The notes: generated from the sequence alone by a model not told the origin. A stretch of 64,000 nucleotides of DNA from Mucilaginibacter arboris (GCF_009754915.1 NZ_WPIK01000012.1:97141-161140); one strand, 5' to 3'; positions 44,017 through 53,393 are shown, numbered from the stretch's first letter. A program made the numbers and translations.

Positions 44017-46440
44017 ATGTTTAAAAATAATCTTAAAGTTGCCTGGCGCAACCTGCTGAAAGGCAAAGTATTTAACCTGATCAATATTGCAGGTTTAAGT
44101 GTTGCCGTTGCCTGCTGTATTTTACTTTTTTTAACGGTTGATTACGAGTTTTCTTATGACCACTTTCATCAGGACCTGAAAGATATTTATCAGGTTTATA
44201 CCACAGAAAACCGTTCTTCCGGCATAGAAAAAAACACTTCCATGCCAGAACCTTTGGCCCCGGCATTAAAGGCTGCTTATCCGGCTATTAAATTTGTTTC
44301 GCGGTATGGAAACGGACAAGCTGCTGTTCGATACAAGGATAAACAAACCAATTACGGCATCAAGTTTATTGATCCTGATTTTCTGCAGATATTTACTTTT
44401 CCCTTAGCAAAAGGCAATATAAAAACAGCTTTGCAGGATTTGCACGGCTTAGTAATTACAGAAAATGTAGCGCATGCTGTTTTTAACCAGGAAAACCCTG
44501 TAGGAAAAACACTGGAATTAAACTTTAACGGCGAGCTGCAAAACTTTACAGTAAGTGGTGTTGCAAAAGATTTTCCGGATAATTCCAGTTTGGGTTTTGA
44601 TATGCTGATGCGTTTTGAAAACTTCCCGAATTATGAGCAGAAAATGGATCGCTGGAATGCAGGTAACCACTCACTTTTTGTACGCTTACAGCCGGGAATA
44701 GATCAGGCTTCCCTCGAAAAACAATTTATCCCTTTTACCAGCCAGCATTTTACCGAAAGCATTAATACTATCAAACGCGATGGCTCCATACCTGATGCTT
44801 CCGGAAATGTATTTACCTTGAACCTGCTTCCTTTTGCCCAAAATCATTTCGCTGCTAATTTTTTCGGCTTGGAAGGGAACCAGGTAAGCAAAGTTTACAT
44901 AATTGCACTCATGGCAATTGGTATTTTTATTTTGCTGATTGCTTCTATCAATTTTATCAACCTGAATGTTGCCCGCGCTTTTACCCGCGCACGCGAAGTT
45001 GGTGTACGGAAAACATTAGGCGCCGGACAATGGACGTTGATTATTCAGTTCTGGACAGAAACGGTTTTGGTTTGCCTGGTTGCTTTGGTTGCCGGTTTAT
45101 TGATCTCGTCGTTAATCCTTCCTGGTTTTCGTACTAACTTCCGCAGTCCAGTTACTTTGGGTTTACTCCTTCAACCGGCACATTTGAGTGCTTTTTTTAC
45201 CATCTTTTTTTTAGTAACCATCGTTGCCGGATTTTATCCCGCCTGGCTAATGCTACGGTACAAAACCGTGCAAGTGTTAAAAGGCACAGTAAATACAGCC
45301 AAGCCGGGGAAAGTGCGAAATGTATTATTAGTAACGCAATTTACACTTTCTACCCTTTTGATTATCTGTACTTTAATTACCTGGCAGCAAATGCGCTACA
45401 TGCAAAACAAACCGCTGGGTTATAACCGGACGGAAGTAATCAGCGTTCCGTTAGGCCGGGAAATGAAAGGCAGCAAAGCCATGCAATTATTACGCGATAA
45501 ATTGCAAAGCCGGTCAGAAATTGTAGCTATAAGCGGTTCTGCAAATAATTTAGGTTTAGGTACCGATGGATCTACTTCTACCCATATTGTTGGGTTTAAT
45601 TATAACGGACGCGAAATCCGCACTAACTGGCAACGCGTGGATTATGATTACTTGAAAACGTTGGATATGAAACTGCTCGAAGGCCGGGTTTTTTCCAGAA
45701 GTTTTTCTACCGATAGTAATTCGATAATTATTAACGAGCAAATGGCGAAACAGTTAGGCGGGAAAAATTTGATCGGGAAATTTGTGACGATCTATGATGG
45801 TTACCCCAAAATGCAAGTGATCGGGATTATTCGTGATTTTAACTTTCGTTCGCTTCGTGATGAGATCGAACCGCTTTCGTTAAATATGGAAAATAAATCC
45901 GACATCAGTTATGCTTTTATCCGTGTAAAACCAGTGAACCTGTTATCAAGCTACGATAATTTGAAGAAGCAATGGCACCAAATTTTCCCAAATACAGAAT
46001 TTAACGGCTCCTGGCTAAATGAAAACACCGAACGCCAGTACAGAAGCGAGAAACGTTTATCAAATATTTTTATCAGCGGGGCAACTATAGCGATCCTGAT
46101 TTCCTGCATCGGTTTATTGGCCATGGCGATGATGACGATGGTACAACGGACAAAAGAAGTAGGCATCCGGAAAGTATTAGGTTCCTCTGTTATGCAAATT
46201 GTGGTGTTACTCTCGCAGGATTTTATCAAACTGGTTTTATTGGCCAGTGTGTTAGCTTTCCCGGTTGCCTGGTTAATCATGAACAAATGGCTGCAAAGCT
46301 TTGCTTACCGTATCGAAATCAGTTGGTGGATCTTTGGTTTGGCAACGATGATTGCTTTGGTTATCGCTGTAGCAACCGTAAGTTTTCAGGCGGTAAAAGC
46401 AGCATTGGCCAATCCGGTGAAGAGTTTGAGGAGTGAGTAG
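44017..46440 (+). CDS. FtsX-like permease 3 of the tandem array
   Basis: The 807-residue permease has the same double FtsX layout: N-terminal helix (LSVAVACCILLFLTV), FtsX blocks AREVGVRKTLGAGQWTLI and KEVGIRKVLGSSVMQIVVLL, linking helix (LVTQFTLSTLLIICTLI) and the end AVKAALANPVKSLRSE. In its first domain Thr-Leu-Gly replaces the Val-Met-Gly or Val-Val-Gly of its neighbours, and it seems the most diverged of the four. It has no exact dispersed-motif copy inside. Its partner ATPase is probably one of the two encoded in the cluster. Confidence 0.9.
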   Translation: MFKNNLKVAWRNLLKGKVFNLINIAGLSVAVACCILLFLTVDYEFSYDHFHQDLKDIYQVYTTENRSSGIEKNTSMPEPLAPALKAAYPAIKFVSRYGNGQAAVRYKDKQTNYGIKFIDPDFLQIFTFPLAKGNIKTALQDLHGLVITENVAHAVFNQENPVGKTLELNFNGELQNFTVSGVAKDFPDNSSLGFDMLMRFENFPNYEQKMDRWNAGNHSLFVRLQPGIDQASLEKQFIPFTSQHFTESINTIKRDGSIPDASGNVFTLNLLPFAQNHFAANFFGLEGNQVSKVYIIALMAIGIFILLIASINFINLNVARAFTRAREVGVRKTLGAGQWTLIIQFWTETVLVCLVALVAGLLISSLILPGFRTNFRSPVTLGLLLQPAHLSAFFTIFFLVTIVAGFYPAWLMLRYKTVQVLKGTVNTAKPGKVRNVLLVTQFTLSTLLIICTLITWQQMRYMQNKPLGYNRTEVISVPLGREMKGSKAMQLLRDKLQSRSEIVAISGSANNLGLGTDGSTSTHIVGFNYNGREIRTNWQRVDYDYLKTLDMKLLEGRVFSRSFSTDSNSIIINEQMAKQLGGKNLIGKFVTIYDGYPKMQVIGIIRDFNFRSLRDEIEPLSLNMENKSDISYAFIRVKPVNLLSSYDNLKKQWHQIFPNTEFNGSWLNENTERQYRSEKRLSNIFISGATIAILISCIGLLAMAMMTMVQRTKEVGIRKVLGSSVMQIVVLLSQDFIKLVLLASVLAFPVAWLIMNKWLQSFAYRIEISWWIFGLATMIALVIAVATVSFQAVKAALANPVKSLRSE

Positions 46441-46556
46441 GTTTGGGCTGTGAGGTTTGGGCTGTGAGGTATGAGGTTGGAGGTATCAGCATCTTGCAAA
46501 TCCTCTCAACCCGCTCCCCGCTCCTCCCACCAAAAAAGTATCGATAAAAGAAGCAT
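46441..46556. repeat. GAGGT-family repeat plus a dispersed half-site
   Basis: GAGGTTTGGGCTGTGAGGTA and GAGGTTGGAGGTATCAG follow permease 3 and are faced by TCCTCTCAACC further on. GATAAAAGAAGCAT stands alone at 46543-46556, 22 bp before permease 4. Confidence 0.7.
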
Positions 46557-46578
46557 CAGGTTTTAAAAATTTACAACG

Positions 46579-48972
46579 ATGATCAGGAATTATTTCAAAA
46601 CCGCTTTCAGAAATTTGCAGAAGAACAAGGTTTTTTCGCTGATTAATATTTCGGGTTTAACCATTGGCTTAACTGCTTTCTGGCTGATTGCACTTTATGT
46701 GGCTAACGAACTAAGTTTTGATACCTACCATCAAAATGCTGACCGCATTTATCGTGTGGTAGAACATGGTAGCTGGGATGGCGGAAAGTTTGATTTAACA
46801 GGAACCTCCGCTCCTTTTGCGGCTGCTTTAAAAGCTGATTATCCTGAAATTAAAGAAGCAGTCCGGTTTGACATAGAAGGCGGAGGAACGCTGACTTATC
46901 AAAACAAGCATTTGCAGGCAGATGATATCATGTTTACCGATAATTCTGTTTTTAAAATCTTTACTTATCACTTTTTGTATGGAGATGCAAAAACAGCCTT
47001 GGCAAAACCGCAATCTATCGTTTTAACCAAAACTTTAGCTAAAAATATTTTTGGCGATGCTTCCCTCGCCTTAAACAAAACTATTTACTTTGAAAATAAT
47101 TACCCTAACCTGGTTACCGGTGTAATTGATGATGTTCCTGCTAACTCCCATTTTACTTTTAGCGGTTTGCGTTCCTTTCCGCAAAACTTTACAGAAGAAT
47201 GGGGGCAAATTCATTTATATACTTATATTTTACTTGCAAAAGAAGCATCACTTCAAAAACTGGAAGCAAAATTACCAGCCTTTTATACCAAATATTTAAA
47301 AGCGGCATTAGGGCCGATGAATTACCGGATGGAGTTGCAGCCTTTAAAATCCATCCACTTGCATTCTAATTTAACTGCCGAGATGAGTGCTAATGGCAGC
47401 ATGAGTTTGATCTACACTTTTTCTATCGTGGCCATTCTCATCCTCATTATTGCTGCCATCAATTACATGAACTTATCTACTGCCCGTGCTTCTATCCGCA
47501 TTAAAGAAATCGGCGTGCGAAAAGTAACAGGTTCAAGCAAAGCGCAGCTGATCATTTTGTTTTTGTCGGAGTCTGTTTTGCTTACGCTGATTGCTTCCGT
47601 TGCAGCTGTAATTTTAATTAGCATCCTGATGCCCTGGTTTAAACAGCTGACAGGAAAACAATTGAATTTGTGGGAATTCGGCGTTTTATACACAATGCTT
47701 CTTTTATCGGTGTTTTCTTTGATTACCGGAATTGTCAGCGGAATTTATCCCGCTTTGTTCCTTTCCGGTTTTCGTATTATTCCTGCGTTAAAAGGACAAG
47801 CTGGCAGCCAGGAAGGAAACATTCTTTTCCGTAAAGTGATGGTTGCTTTTCAGTTTATCATTACCATTTGCATGATTGCCGGCTCCCTCATTATTTACCA
47901 ACAACTACATTATGTTCTGAAAAAAGACCTCGGTTTTAACAAAGATCAGGTTTTAACTTTTCATGTCGAAAACAGGGAAGTCCGAAACCAAATACCAGCG
48001 CTTAAAGCCCAGCTTTTACAAAACCCTTTAATAGAAAATGTATCGGCAGCAGGCAATCCAATTGGCAACAATAATATCGGACAAACAGGATACACAGCCG
48101 AAGTTAACGGAAAGATGGATTCGAGGCCAAGAATTGCACAGGCATTTATGGTTGATGAAAGCTTTATTCCAACATTGCAGATCAAACTTTCTTCCGGACG
48201 GAATTTTTCGGAAAATATGCAAACTGATAAAGATAAAGCAGTTATCGTAAACGAAACCTTGGTAAAAGAAGTTGGATTAAAAGATCCCGTAGGAAAAAAA
48301 ATTGAGACTGGCGTAGATGAAAAAGGAAATCATTTAGTATATGAAATAGTTGGCGTAGCAAAAGACTTTCATATTTATTCTCTTCAACACAAAATCGAAC
48401 CTTTGATTTTGCAGTTGCCGCCACAACCAAAAGATAAGGACAATTTATATGTCAGAATAAGTAAAAGCAATGTTCCTGCCGCTATTAAATACCTTGAAGA
48501 TACGTATCGAAAGTTCGATCCTGAACATCCTGTTGATTACCATTTTTTAGATCAGAATTTTGCACAACGGTACAAAGACGAACAAAAACAGGGAACAATC
48601 CTGCTTATTTTTACAATTCTGGCTATCGCCATTGCTTGTCTTGGACTTTTCGGATTGGTTACGTTTATGGCAGAGCAACGAACCAAAGAAATTGGTATCC
48701 GCAAAGTTTTAGGTGCAAGCATCAGCAGCATTGTCGGTTTACTTTCCACAGACTTCTTGAAATTAGTTTTTCTGGCGATGCTGATCGCTTCACCAATTGC
48801 CTATTACGGGATGGAAAAATGGTTGCAGGATTTTGCCTATCGCATCAATATCAGTTGGTGGATTTTTGCATTAGCCGGATTCATTGCCTTAATTATTGCT
48901 TTGTTTACCATCAGTTTTAAGTCGATAAAAGCAGCATTAGCCAATCCGGTAAAAAGTTTGAGAAGTGAGTAG
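46579..48972 (+). CDS. FtsX-like permease 4 of the tandem array
   Basis: The 797-residue permease has the double FtsX layout: N-terminal helix (SGLTIGLTAFWLIALYV), first FtsX block (KEIGVRKVTGSSKAQLIIL), linking helix (MVAFQFIITICMIAGSLI), second block (KEIGIRKVLGASISSIVGLL) and end SIKAALANPVKSLRSE. It has an exact motif copy in a membrane helix (47695-47708, MLLLS) and near-copies at 47236 and 48261. The four permeases share almost the same C-terminal 16 residues, pointing to tandem duplication. Confidence 0.9.
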   Translation: MIRNYFKTAFRNLQKNKVFSLINISGLTIGLTAFWLIALYVANELSFDTYHQNADRIYRVVEHGSWDGGKFDLTGTSAPFAAALKADYPEIKEAVRFDIEGGGTLTYQNKHLQADDIMFTDNSVFKIFTYHFLYGDAKTALAKPQSIVLTKTLAKNIFGDASLALNKTIYFENNYPNLVTGVIDDVPANSHFTFSGLRSFPQNFTEEWGQIHLYTYILLAKEASLQKLEAKLPAFYTKYLKAALGPMNYRMELQPLKSIHLHSNLTAEMSANGSMSLIYTFSIVAILILIIAAINYMNLSTARASIRIKEIGVRKVTGSSKAQLIILFLSESVLLTLIASVAAVILISILMPWFKQLTGKQLNLWEFGVLYTMLLLSVFSLITGIVSGIYPALFLSGFRIIPALKGQAGSQEGNILFRKVMVAFQFIITICMIAGSLIIYQQLHYVLKKDLGFNKDQVLTFHVENREVRNQIPALKAQLLQNPLIENVSAAGNPIGNNNIGQTGYTAEVNGKMDSRPRIAQAFMVDESFIPTLQIKLSSGRNFSENMQTDKDKAVIVNETLVKEVGLKDPVGKKIETGVDEKGNHLVYEIVGVAKDFHIYSLQHKIEPLILQLPPQPKDKDNLYVRISKSNVPAAIKYLEDTYRKFDPEHPVDYHFLDQNFAQRYKDEQKQGTILLIFTILAIAIACLGLFGLVTFMAEQRTKEIGIRKVLGASISSIVGLLSTDFLKLVFLAMLIASPIAYYGMEKWLQDFAYRINISWWIFALAGFIALIIALFTISFKSIKAALANPVKSLRSE

Positions 48973-48975
48973 ATT

Positions 48976-49138
48976 TGGAGGTGAGAGGTTGGAGGTATGA
49001 GGGATTTGCAATGCCACCTGCCTCAAACAAAAAAAACCTCTTTAAGAGAAAAGGCTTTTACAGGGAGGATAATATAAAACTAAAAAGGTAGCACGCTTGG
49101 GTTCCTCCCCTTTGAAAGGTTAGGTGGGGCTAAAAAAA
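48976..49138. repeat. GAGGT-family repeat and a second short spacer repeat
   Basis: GGAGGTGAGAGGTTGGAGGT follows permease 4 from about 48978. At 49103-49138 TCCTCCCCTTTGAAAGGT then TAGGTGGGGCTAAAAAAA resembles 50792-50830 before the TolC-like gene (TCCTCTCCTTTGGAGAG, then GAGGCTAAAAAAA). No gene is seen. GATAAAAGAATTAT at about 49144 is a worn dispersed half-site. Confidence 0.55.
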
Positions 49139-49161
49139 GTATCGATAAAAGAATTATGAAG

Positions 49162-49571
49162 CTAAAAACTATTTACAAAATCAACCGGGTTTAGAACGGG
49201 GATACCACGAAACGGGTGCAGAACAAGGAGGTCTTTATCTCCGGAAATGATACAGGAAGCATTTGCTGCTACAGCTAATTCAAGAAATTTATTGTCTTTA
49301 GGGTCTAGGCAATCTGTAATTGATTCTGATATTTCGTGCAATATTAAAAGGCCTCTTATTTCATTTAAAATCGCTAACCGGATTTTTAATGAAATATATC
49401 TATCAAATTTTGGACGTACAATAACATCGCATAACTCATTGTATGTTTCAAAACTTGTGGCTATTTACCTAACCGTTTTACTTTATTAAATGCCATGGTT
49501 GGATTGGAGTGCTCAAATAAAATAGCACTAATCAGGGTATTAGTATCTATAACAAAAAAGCTATTTATCAT
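49162..49571 (-). pseudogene. PIN-domain toxin, frameshifted
   Basis: The start ATG (49569-49571) overlaps the end of the antitoxin gene by 11 bp. Frame one gives MINSFFVIDTNTLISAILFE and continues to TAG at 49461-49463. One base added to the A run near 49464-49466 restores a frame reading IATSFETYNELCDVIVRPKF, later LDPKDNKFLELAVAANASCI and SGDKDLLVLHPFRGIPVLNP, to the stop at 49162. The PIN acidic residues (D9, the E of FETYNEL, the D of DPKDN and GDKD) are all present. The family is the COG1569-type VapC-like RNase toxins. A one-base deletion in a short A run could be a real inactivation or a sequencing error. Confidence 0.8.
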
Positions 49572-49788
49572 TCAGCAGTTGTTGAAGTATTTCTTCGGTA
49601 AGTCCATTTTTAGCTGCCTCTTCTCGTACGATTTTTAACAAATTTTCAAAGTTAGCTTCTTTCATTTTTTCAGAAAGTTCATCTATTTGTCTTTCAAAAC
49701 TTTTTTCAAGCTCACTTTTAATTTTTGGAGATACGGCCCGCCATTTTTTTGCCGTAGCATCATCCACTTCAATTACTATCCGTTCCAT
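49561..49788 (-). CDS. Antitoxin-like protein of a PIN toxin pair
   Basis: This 75-residue acidic-basic helical protein starts with IVIEVDDATAKKWRAVSPKI and ends with GLTEEILQQLLNDK. I recognise no named family with confidence, but its size, composition, position directly before a PIN-domain reading frame and 11-bp overlap fit an antitoxin. It would bind and neutralise the toxin and repress the pair. It remains intact while the toxin frame is broken, as expected if the toxin was lost first. Confidence 0.7.
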   Translation of the reverse strand: MERIVIEVDDATAKKWRAVSPKIKSELEKSFERQIDELSEKMKEANFENLLKIVREEAAKNGLTEEILQQLLNDK

Positions 49789-50059
49789 ATTATCATTATA
49801 AAAAGTATAAGTTAAAAGTACAAAAATTAAGCCTTTTCATAATTACAATTTCATATAAAACTACCTTAAATTGCCCGGTGAAATTTTTACAAGTAAGATT
49901 TTTATACAACTATTCATGCTTCAAACCGGACAGCAACTGTATCGTTACCGAACATTTTTTTAAAGCTGTATTTTATAATAGCCTCATTTTCAATTACTCG
50001 TACTTCTGGTATTAATTTATAGCAATACTGTTTTTATCCACTAAAAATCAGCATACAAC

Positions 50060-50719
50060 ATGATAGAACTTAAACATATTTACAAATGGGTTTCTACCGG
50101 CGGAAACCGTACTTTTTTATTAAAAGATATTAACCTTACCATTAACCAAGGTGAGTTTGTTTCCATTATGGGCCCTTCAGGTTCCGGGAAATCTACTTTA
50201 CTGCACATTTTGGGGATGATCGATGAACCTTCCGAAGGCGAATATATTTTCCTGGACCAATCGGTTTTTAAGCTGAAGGAGAAACAGCGTTCTGCTTTGT
50301 ATAAGCAACATATTGGTTTTGTTTTTCAGGCTTATCATTTAATTGATGAGTTAACGGTTTATGAAAACATTGAAACGCCGCTGATCTATCAGGATATGAA
50401 ATCTTCGGAACGGAAATCGGTCGTGGCTGATATTTTGGATCATTTTCAAATTGTAGGAAAGAAAGATTTGTTTCCGAACCAGCTTTCAGGCGGGCAACAG
50501 CAATTGGTTGGTGTTGCACGGGCCTTGGCAGCAAATCCAAAAGTGATCCTGGCAGATGAACCAACAGGAAATCTCAACTCTAAACAAGCCGAAGAAATTA
50601 TGGAGTTGTTTAAAACCCTGAACCAGCAAGGCGTAACGATCGTGCAGGTAACACATTCGGAAAAAAATGCAGCTTACGGTTCACGCATCATTAATTTATT
50701 AGACGGACGGATTGAGTAA
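50060..50719 (+). CDS. ABC transporter ATPase 2, LolD/MacB type
   Basis: The 219-residue ATPase has Walker A IMGPSGSGKSTLLHIL, Q-loop IGFVFQAYHLIDELTVYEN, signature NQLSGGQQQLVGVARAL, Walker B VILADEPTGNLNSKQ and VTHSEKNAAYGSR. It is a diverged paralogue of the ATPase at 37746; QQQLVGV replaces the usual QQQRVAI. It lies after the toxin remnant and before the TolC-like gene, so it belongs to the same export cluster. A worn arm (ACTGTTTTTATCCACTAAAA) precedes the start. Confidence 0.92.
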   Translation: MIELKHIYKWVSTGGNRTFLLKDINLTINQGEFVSIMGPSGSGKSTLLHILGMIDEPSEGEYIFLDQSVFKLKEKQRSALYKQHIGFVFQAYHLIDELTVYENIETPLIYQDMKSSERKSVVADILDHFQIVGKKDLFPNQLSGGQQQLVGVARALAANPKVILADEPTGNLNSKQAEEIMELFKTLNQQGVTIVQVTHSEKNAAYGSRIINLLDGRIE

Positions 50720-50836
50720 AGGGATTGGCTTTTAGTTAATAGTTCATAGCTATAAAACAAACACAAGAAAAATTATCACAAGAAAGGCAAATCCTCTCCT
50801 TTGGAGAGTATTTAAATGAGGCTAAAAAAATCAAAA

Positions 50837-52276
50837 ATGAAACTCCGAAGCTTTTGCTTATTTCTATGCTTCTTTTATACCATAAAAGTTGTTGCGCAAG
50901 ACAGTACTCGTAATATAACTTCCTTAAACATTCAAAAATGTGTTGAAATAGCAATCAGCAATAACTTGAACGTTGCACAAAGCGAACTTGCTGCTAAACG
51001 GGCAAATATTGGTTTTAATCAGGCTAAATTAAACCTGCTCCCTAATTTTGGTGCAAATGTACAGCAAGGTTTAAACCAGGGCCGGAGTATTGATCCGTTT
51101 ACCAATGCTTATTTAAACCAGCAGATTAATTACACCAATTATTCTGTGGGTGGAAGTATCATTTTATTTAATGGTTTTGTTCTGTGGAATACGATCAAAC
51201 AAAACCTGCTTGCTTTCGAGGCAAGCAAGCAGGAGTTGCAGCAGCAAAAAGATAACCTGACCTTAAATGTGATCCTGGCTTATCTGCAAATACTGAATAA
51301 CCAGGAATTGGTAAATCAGTCGCGTAATCAGGCAGCAGTTACACAGGAACAGATCCGAAGATCAGAAATATTAAACAAAGACGGCGCGATTGCGCCTTAT
51401 CAATTGGCAGACCTGAAAGGACAATTAAGCAACGACAGCCTGTCGATCATCAACAACCAAAATAATTTGGAGGCAGCAAAAGTTGCCTTGGCGCAGTACA
51501 TGAATGTTCCCTACCAAAAGCAGCAGTTATTTGAACCGCTGAATGCAGAGCAGCTTTCATCTTCTTACAATAATAATCCTGATGCCATTTATCATGCAGC
51601 ATTAGAACAACTTTCTTTGGTAAAAGCAAGTAATTTACGGACTAAAAGTGCTGCAAAAGCAGTAAGTTCTGCACATGGTTACTTGTACCCTACGCTTTCG
51701 CTGAACGCTTATTTGTACACCAATTATTCCAGCGCCGCCAGCAAAAGTATTTTTACCGACAGCGCAAGAGTGGCAACAAACGATTATGTGAACCTGCAGA
51801 ACGGAACAAGATCTTATGTAATGGCCAATCAAAACAATTACCGGCAGGAAAAAATCAGTTATCAAGACCAGTTTAAAAACAACTATAACTCAGCCATAAC
51901 GCTTGGTTTACAGATCCCTATCTTTACCAACTGGGTTGCCCGAAACCGGATTGCCCTGGCAAAAATCGATTTAAAAAATGCAGAACTGGTAGAGCAAACT
52001 ACACGGATTCAGCTTAAACAATCAGTAGAACAAGCATTTTTTAACATGATTGCTGCTTTTAGCCGTTATAAAACTTTGCAAAGCCAAGTGAGTTCTTACA
52101 TAGAATCTTTTAAAGCTACAGAAGTAAAATTTAATGCAGGTGTTGGCACAAGCGTGGATTATACAGTTGCCAAAAATAAACTGGATGCTGCCAATATCAA
52201 CCTGATTAGTGCACGGTACGATTATGTTTTACGGATGAAAATCCTGGATTACTATCAGGGAAAGCTAACCTGGTGA
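50837..52276 (+). CDS. TolC-family outer-membrane efflux protein
   Basis: I start at 50837 (MKLRSFCLFLCFFYTIKVVA), which gives a proper signal peptide; an ATG seven codons earlier lies in a short spacer repeat. The mature protein (about 460 residues) has the two TolC halves, rich in Asn, Gln and Ala with long helices: SLNIQKCVEIAISNNLNVAQ, NQGRSIDPFTNAYLNQQINY and, late, IQLKQSVEQAFFNMIAAFSR. It forms the outer-membrane tunnel for the adaptor and permeases upstream. The signal peptide carries a motif copy in frame (50866-50879, CFFY), and another copy (52276-52289) overlaps the stop codon. Confidence 0.92.
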   Translation: MKLRSFCLFLCFFYTIKVVAQDSTRNITSLNIQKCVEIAISNNLNVAQSELAAKRANIGFNQAKLNLLPNFGANVQQGLNQGRSIDPFTNAYLNQQINYTNYSVGGSIILFNGFVLWNTIKQNLLAFEASKQELQQQKDNLTLNVILAYLQILNNQELVNQSRNQAAVTQEQIRRSEILNKDGAIAPYQLADLKGQLSNDSLSIINNQNNLEAAKVALAQYMNVPYQKQQLFEPLNAEQLSSSYNNNPDAIYHAALEQLSLVKASNLRTKSAAKAVSSAHGYLYPTLSLNAYLYTNYSSAASKSIFTDSARVATNDYVNLQNGTRSYVMANQNNYRQEKISYQDQFKNNYNSAITLGLQIPIFTNWVARNRIALAKIDLKNAELVEQTTRIQLKQSVEQAFFNMIAAFSRYKTLQSQVSSYIESFKATEVKFNAGVGTSVDYTVAKNKLDAANINLISARYDYVLRMKILDYYQGKLTW

Positions 52277-52289
52277 TGCTTCTTTTACC
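52276..52289. repeat. Single half-site overlapping the TolC stop codon
   Basis: ATGCTTCTTTTACC begins on the last base of the TGA stop and is followed by GGTGTTTTTTCG, a T-tract version of the A/T tract. Confidence 0.8.
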
Positions 52290-52363
52290 GGTGTTTTTTC
52301 GAGATTTCTGAAACATATTTTGTTTAACTTGTTCCACCATCTGAACCAGTTAAAAATCCTGAT

Positions 52364-53227
52364 ATGAAATTTTATACTTTTTTAATGATCGCCAGTTTCG
52401 GTGTTGCTACTGCATCGGCACAAATTCATCCAGCTAAAACAGATACTATTTTTTTTGAAGATTTTAACGGAAAAAGCCTTGACCGAAGCAAGTGGAATGT
52501 AGAAGTAACAGGAAATACGGTTAACAACGAGCAACAGGCTTATGTAGATTCTATATCAACTCTTTATTTAGCACATAACAAAGAGGCAGCAGGCGCAAAA
52601 AAAGGTGCATTGGTTATAAAAGCAGTTTACCATCCGGGTTATAGCAGCAAAGAACAGCGCCATTATGATTTTTTATCCGGCCGCATCAACACCCGTTCTA
52701 AATTTGAGTTTACTTACGGAACAGCTTCTGCACGAATGAAAATGGCTGCCGGAGCTGGGGCCTGGCCTGCATTTTGGGCTTTGTCTGAAGGAAAATGGCC
52801 GGATTGCGGCGAAATTGATATAATGGAAACGGTTGGCGATTCTTCCTGGGTTAGCCACGCCTTGCACGGCCCTGGCTATTTCGGCAATACACCTCTTGCT
52901 TACCGTGCTTTTTTCCCAAAAGGCACTGATGTTACCCAATGGCATATTTATTCGGTAGATTGGTCGGCAAACGCGCTTGTTTTCAAGGTTGATGATAAAA
53001 TTACCTACACCGTAACACGGGAAATGGTAGAAAAATATGGAAAATGGGCGTTCGATAACCCTAAATTTATCATCCTTAATTTTGCCCTTGGCGGCGGTTA
53101 TCCAAACGGAGTTAACAAGCTAAAAGAACCTTATTTTGGTTTATCGCAAACAAGTGTTGACCGGATAAAAGCAGGACAGGCAAAAGTTTTTGTAGACTGG
53201 GTATTGGTAACACAGAGCAAACCATAA
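52364..53227 (+). CDS. Family 16 glycoside hydrolase (secreted beta-glucanase type)
   Basis: The 287-residue protein has a signal peptide (FLMIASFGVATASA) and a GH16 jelly roll. The catalytic motif is GEIDIMETVG with nucleophile and acid Glu. Around it are GAWPAFWALSEGKWPDCG, SRFEFTYGTASARMK-like substrate strands and the end VFVDWVLVTQ. GH16 enzymes cut beta-1,3 or mixed-linked beta-glucans and some galactans. The order E-I-D-I-M-E with the extra Met fits the laminarinase branch. It follows the TolC-like gene but belongs by function with the hydrolases downstream. Confidence 0.92.
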   Translation: MKFYTFLMIASFGVATASAQIHPAKTDTIFFEDFNGKSLDRSKWNVEVTGNTVNNEQQAYVDSISTLYLAHNKEAAGAKKGALVIKAVYHPGYSSKEQRHYDFLSGRINTRSKFEFTYGTASARMKMAAGAGAWPAFWALSEGKWPDCGEIDIMETVGDSSWVSHALHGPGYFGNTPLAYRAFFPKGTDVTQWHIYSVDWSANALVFKVDDKITYTVTREMVEKYGKWAFDNPKFIILNFALGGGYPNGVNKLKEPYFGLSQTSVDRIKAGQAKVFVDWVLVTQSKP

Positions 53228-53285
53228 AAAAGTGCTTGTCCTTTCGAAAGTTTAGATCTTTTAAATTTAGTCCGGAATATTTTTC

Positions 53286-53299
53286 ATGCTTCTTTTATT
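53286..53299. repeat. Single half-site of the dispersed motif
   Basis: ATGCTTCTTTTATT followed by GCATAAAAAACGG lies between the convergent GH16 and band-7 genes. No intact partner is seen. Confidence 0.8.
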
Positions 53300-53393
53300 G
53301 CATAAAAAACGGATTTTTGTGTCTTTTTAGGTTAGGCTAAAAAAGTAAACCAATTAATTTCTGCTGGTAAAAATTAAGGAATAGTACACACCA

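Noticed and set aside
39490..48970. Near-matches in the permease genes (AAAAGAAGT in AKEVGIRKV, GATAAAAGCAGCAT in IKAALANP)
   Set aside because: These follow conserved protein segments of FtsX permeases, so they are not counted as copies of the dispersed motif.
50816..50836. Upstream ATG as the start of the TolC-like gene
   Set aside because: It falls inside a short spacer repeat and adds seven residues before a complete signal peptide; the ATG at 50837 is better.
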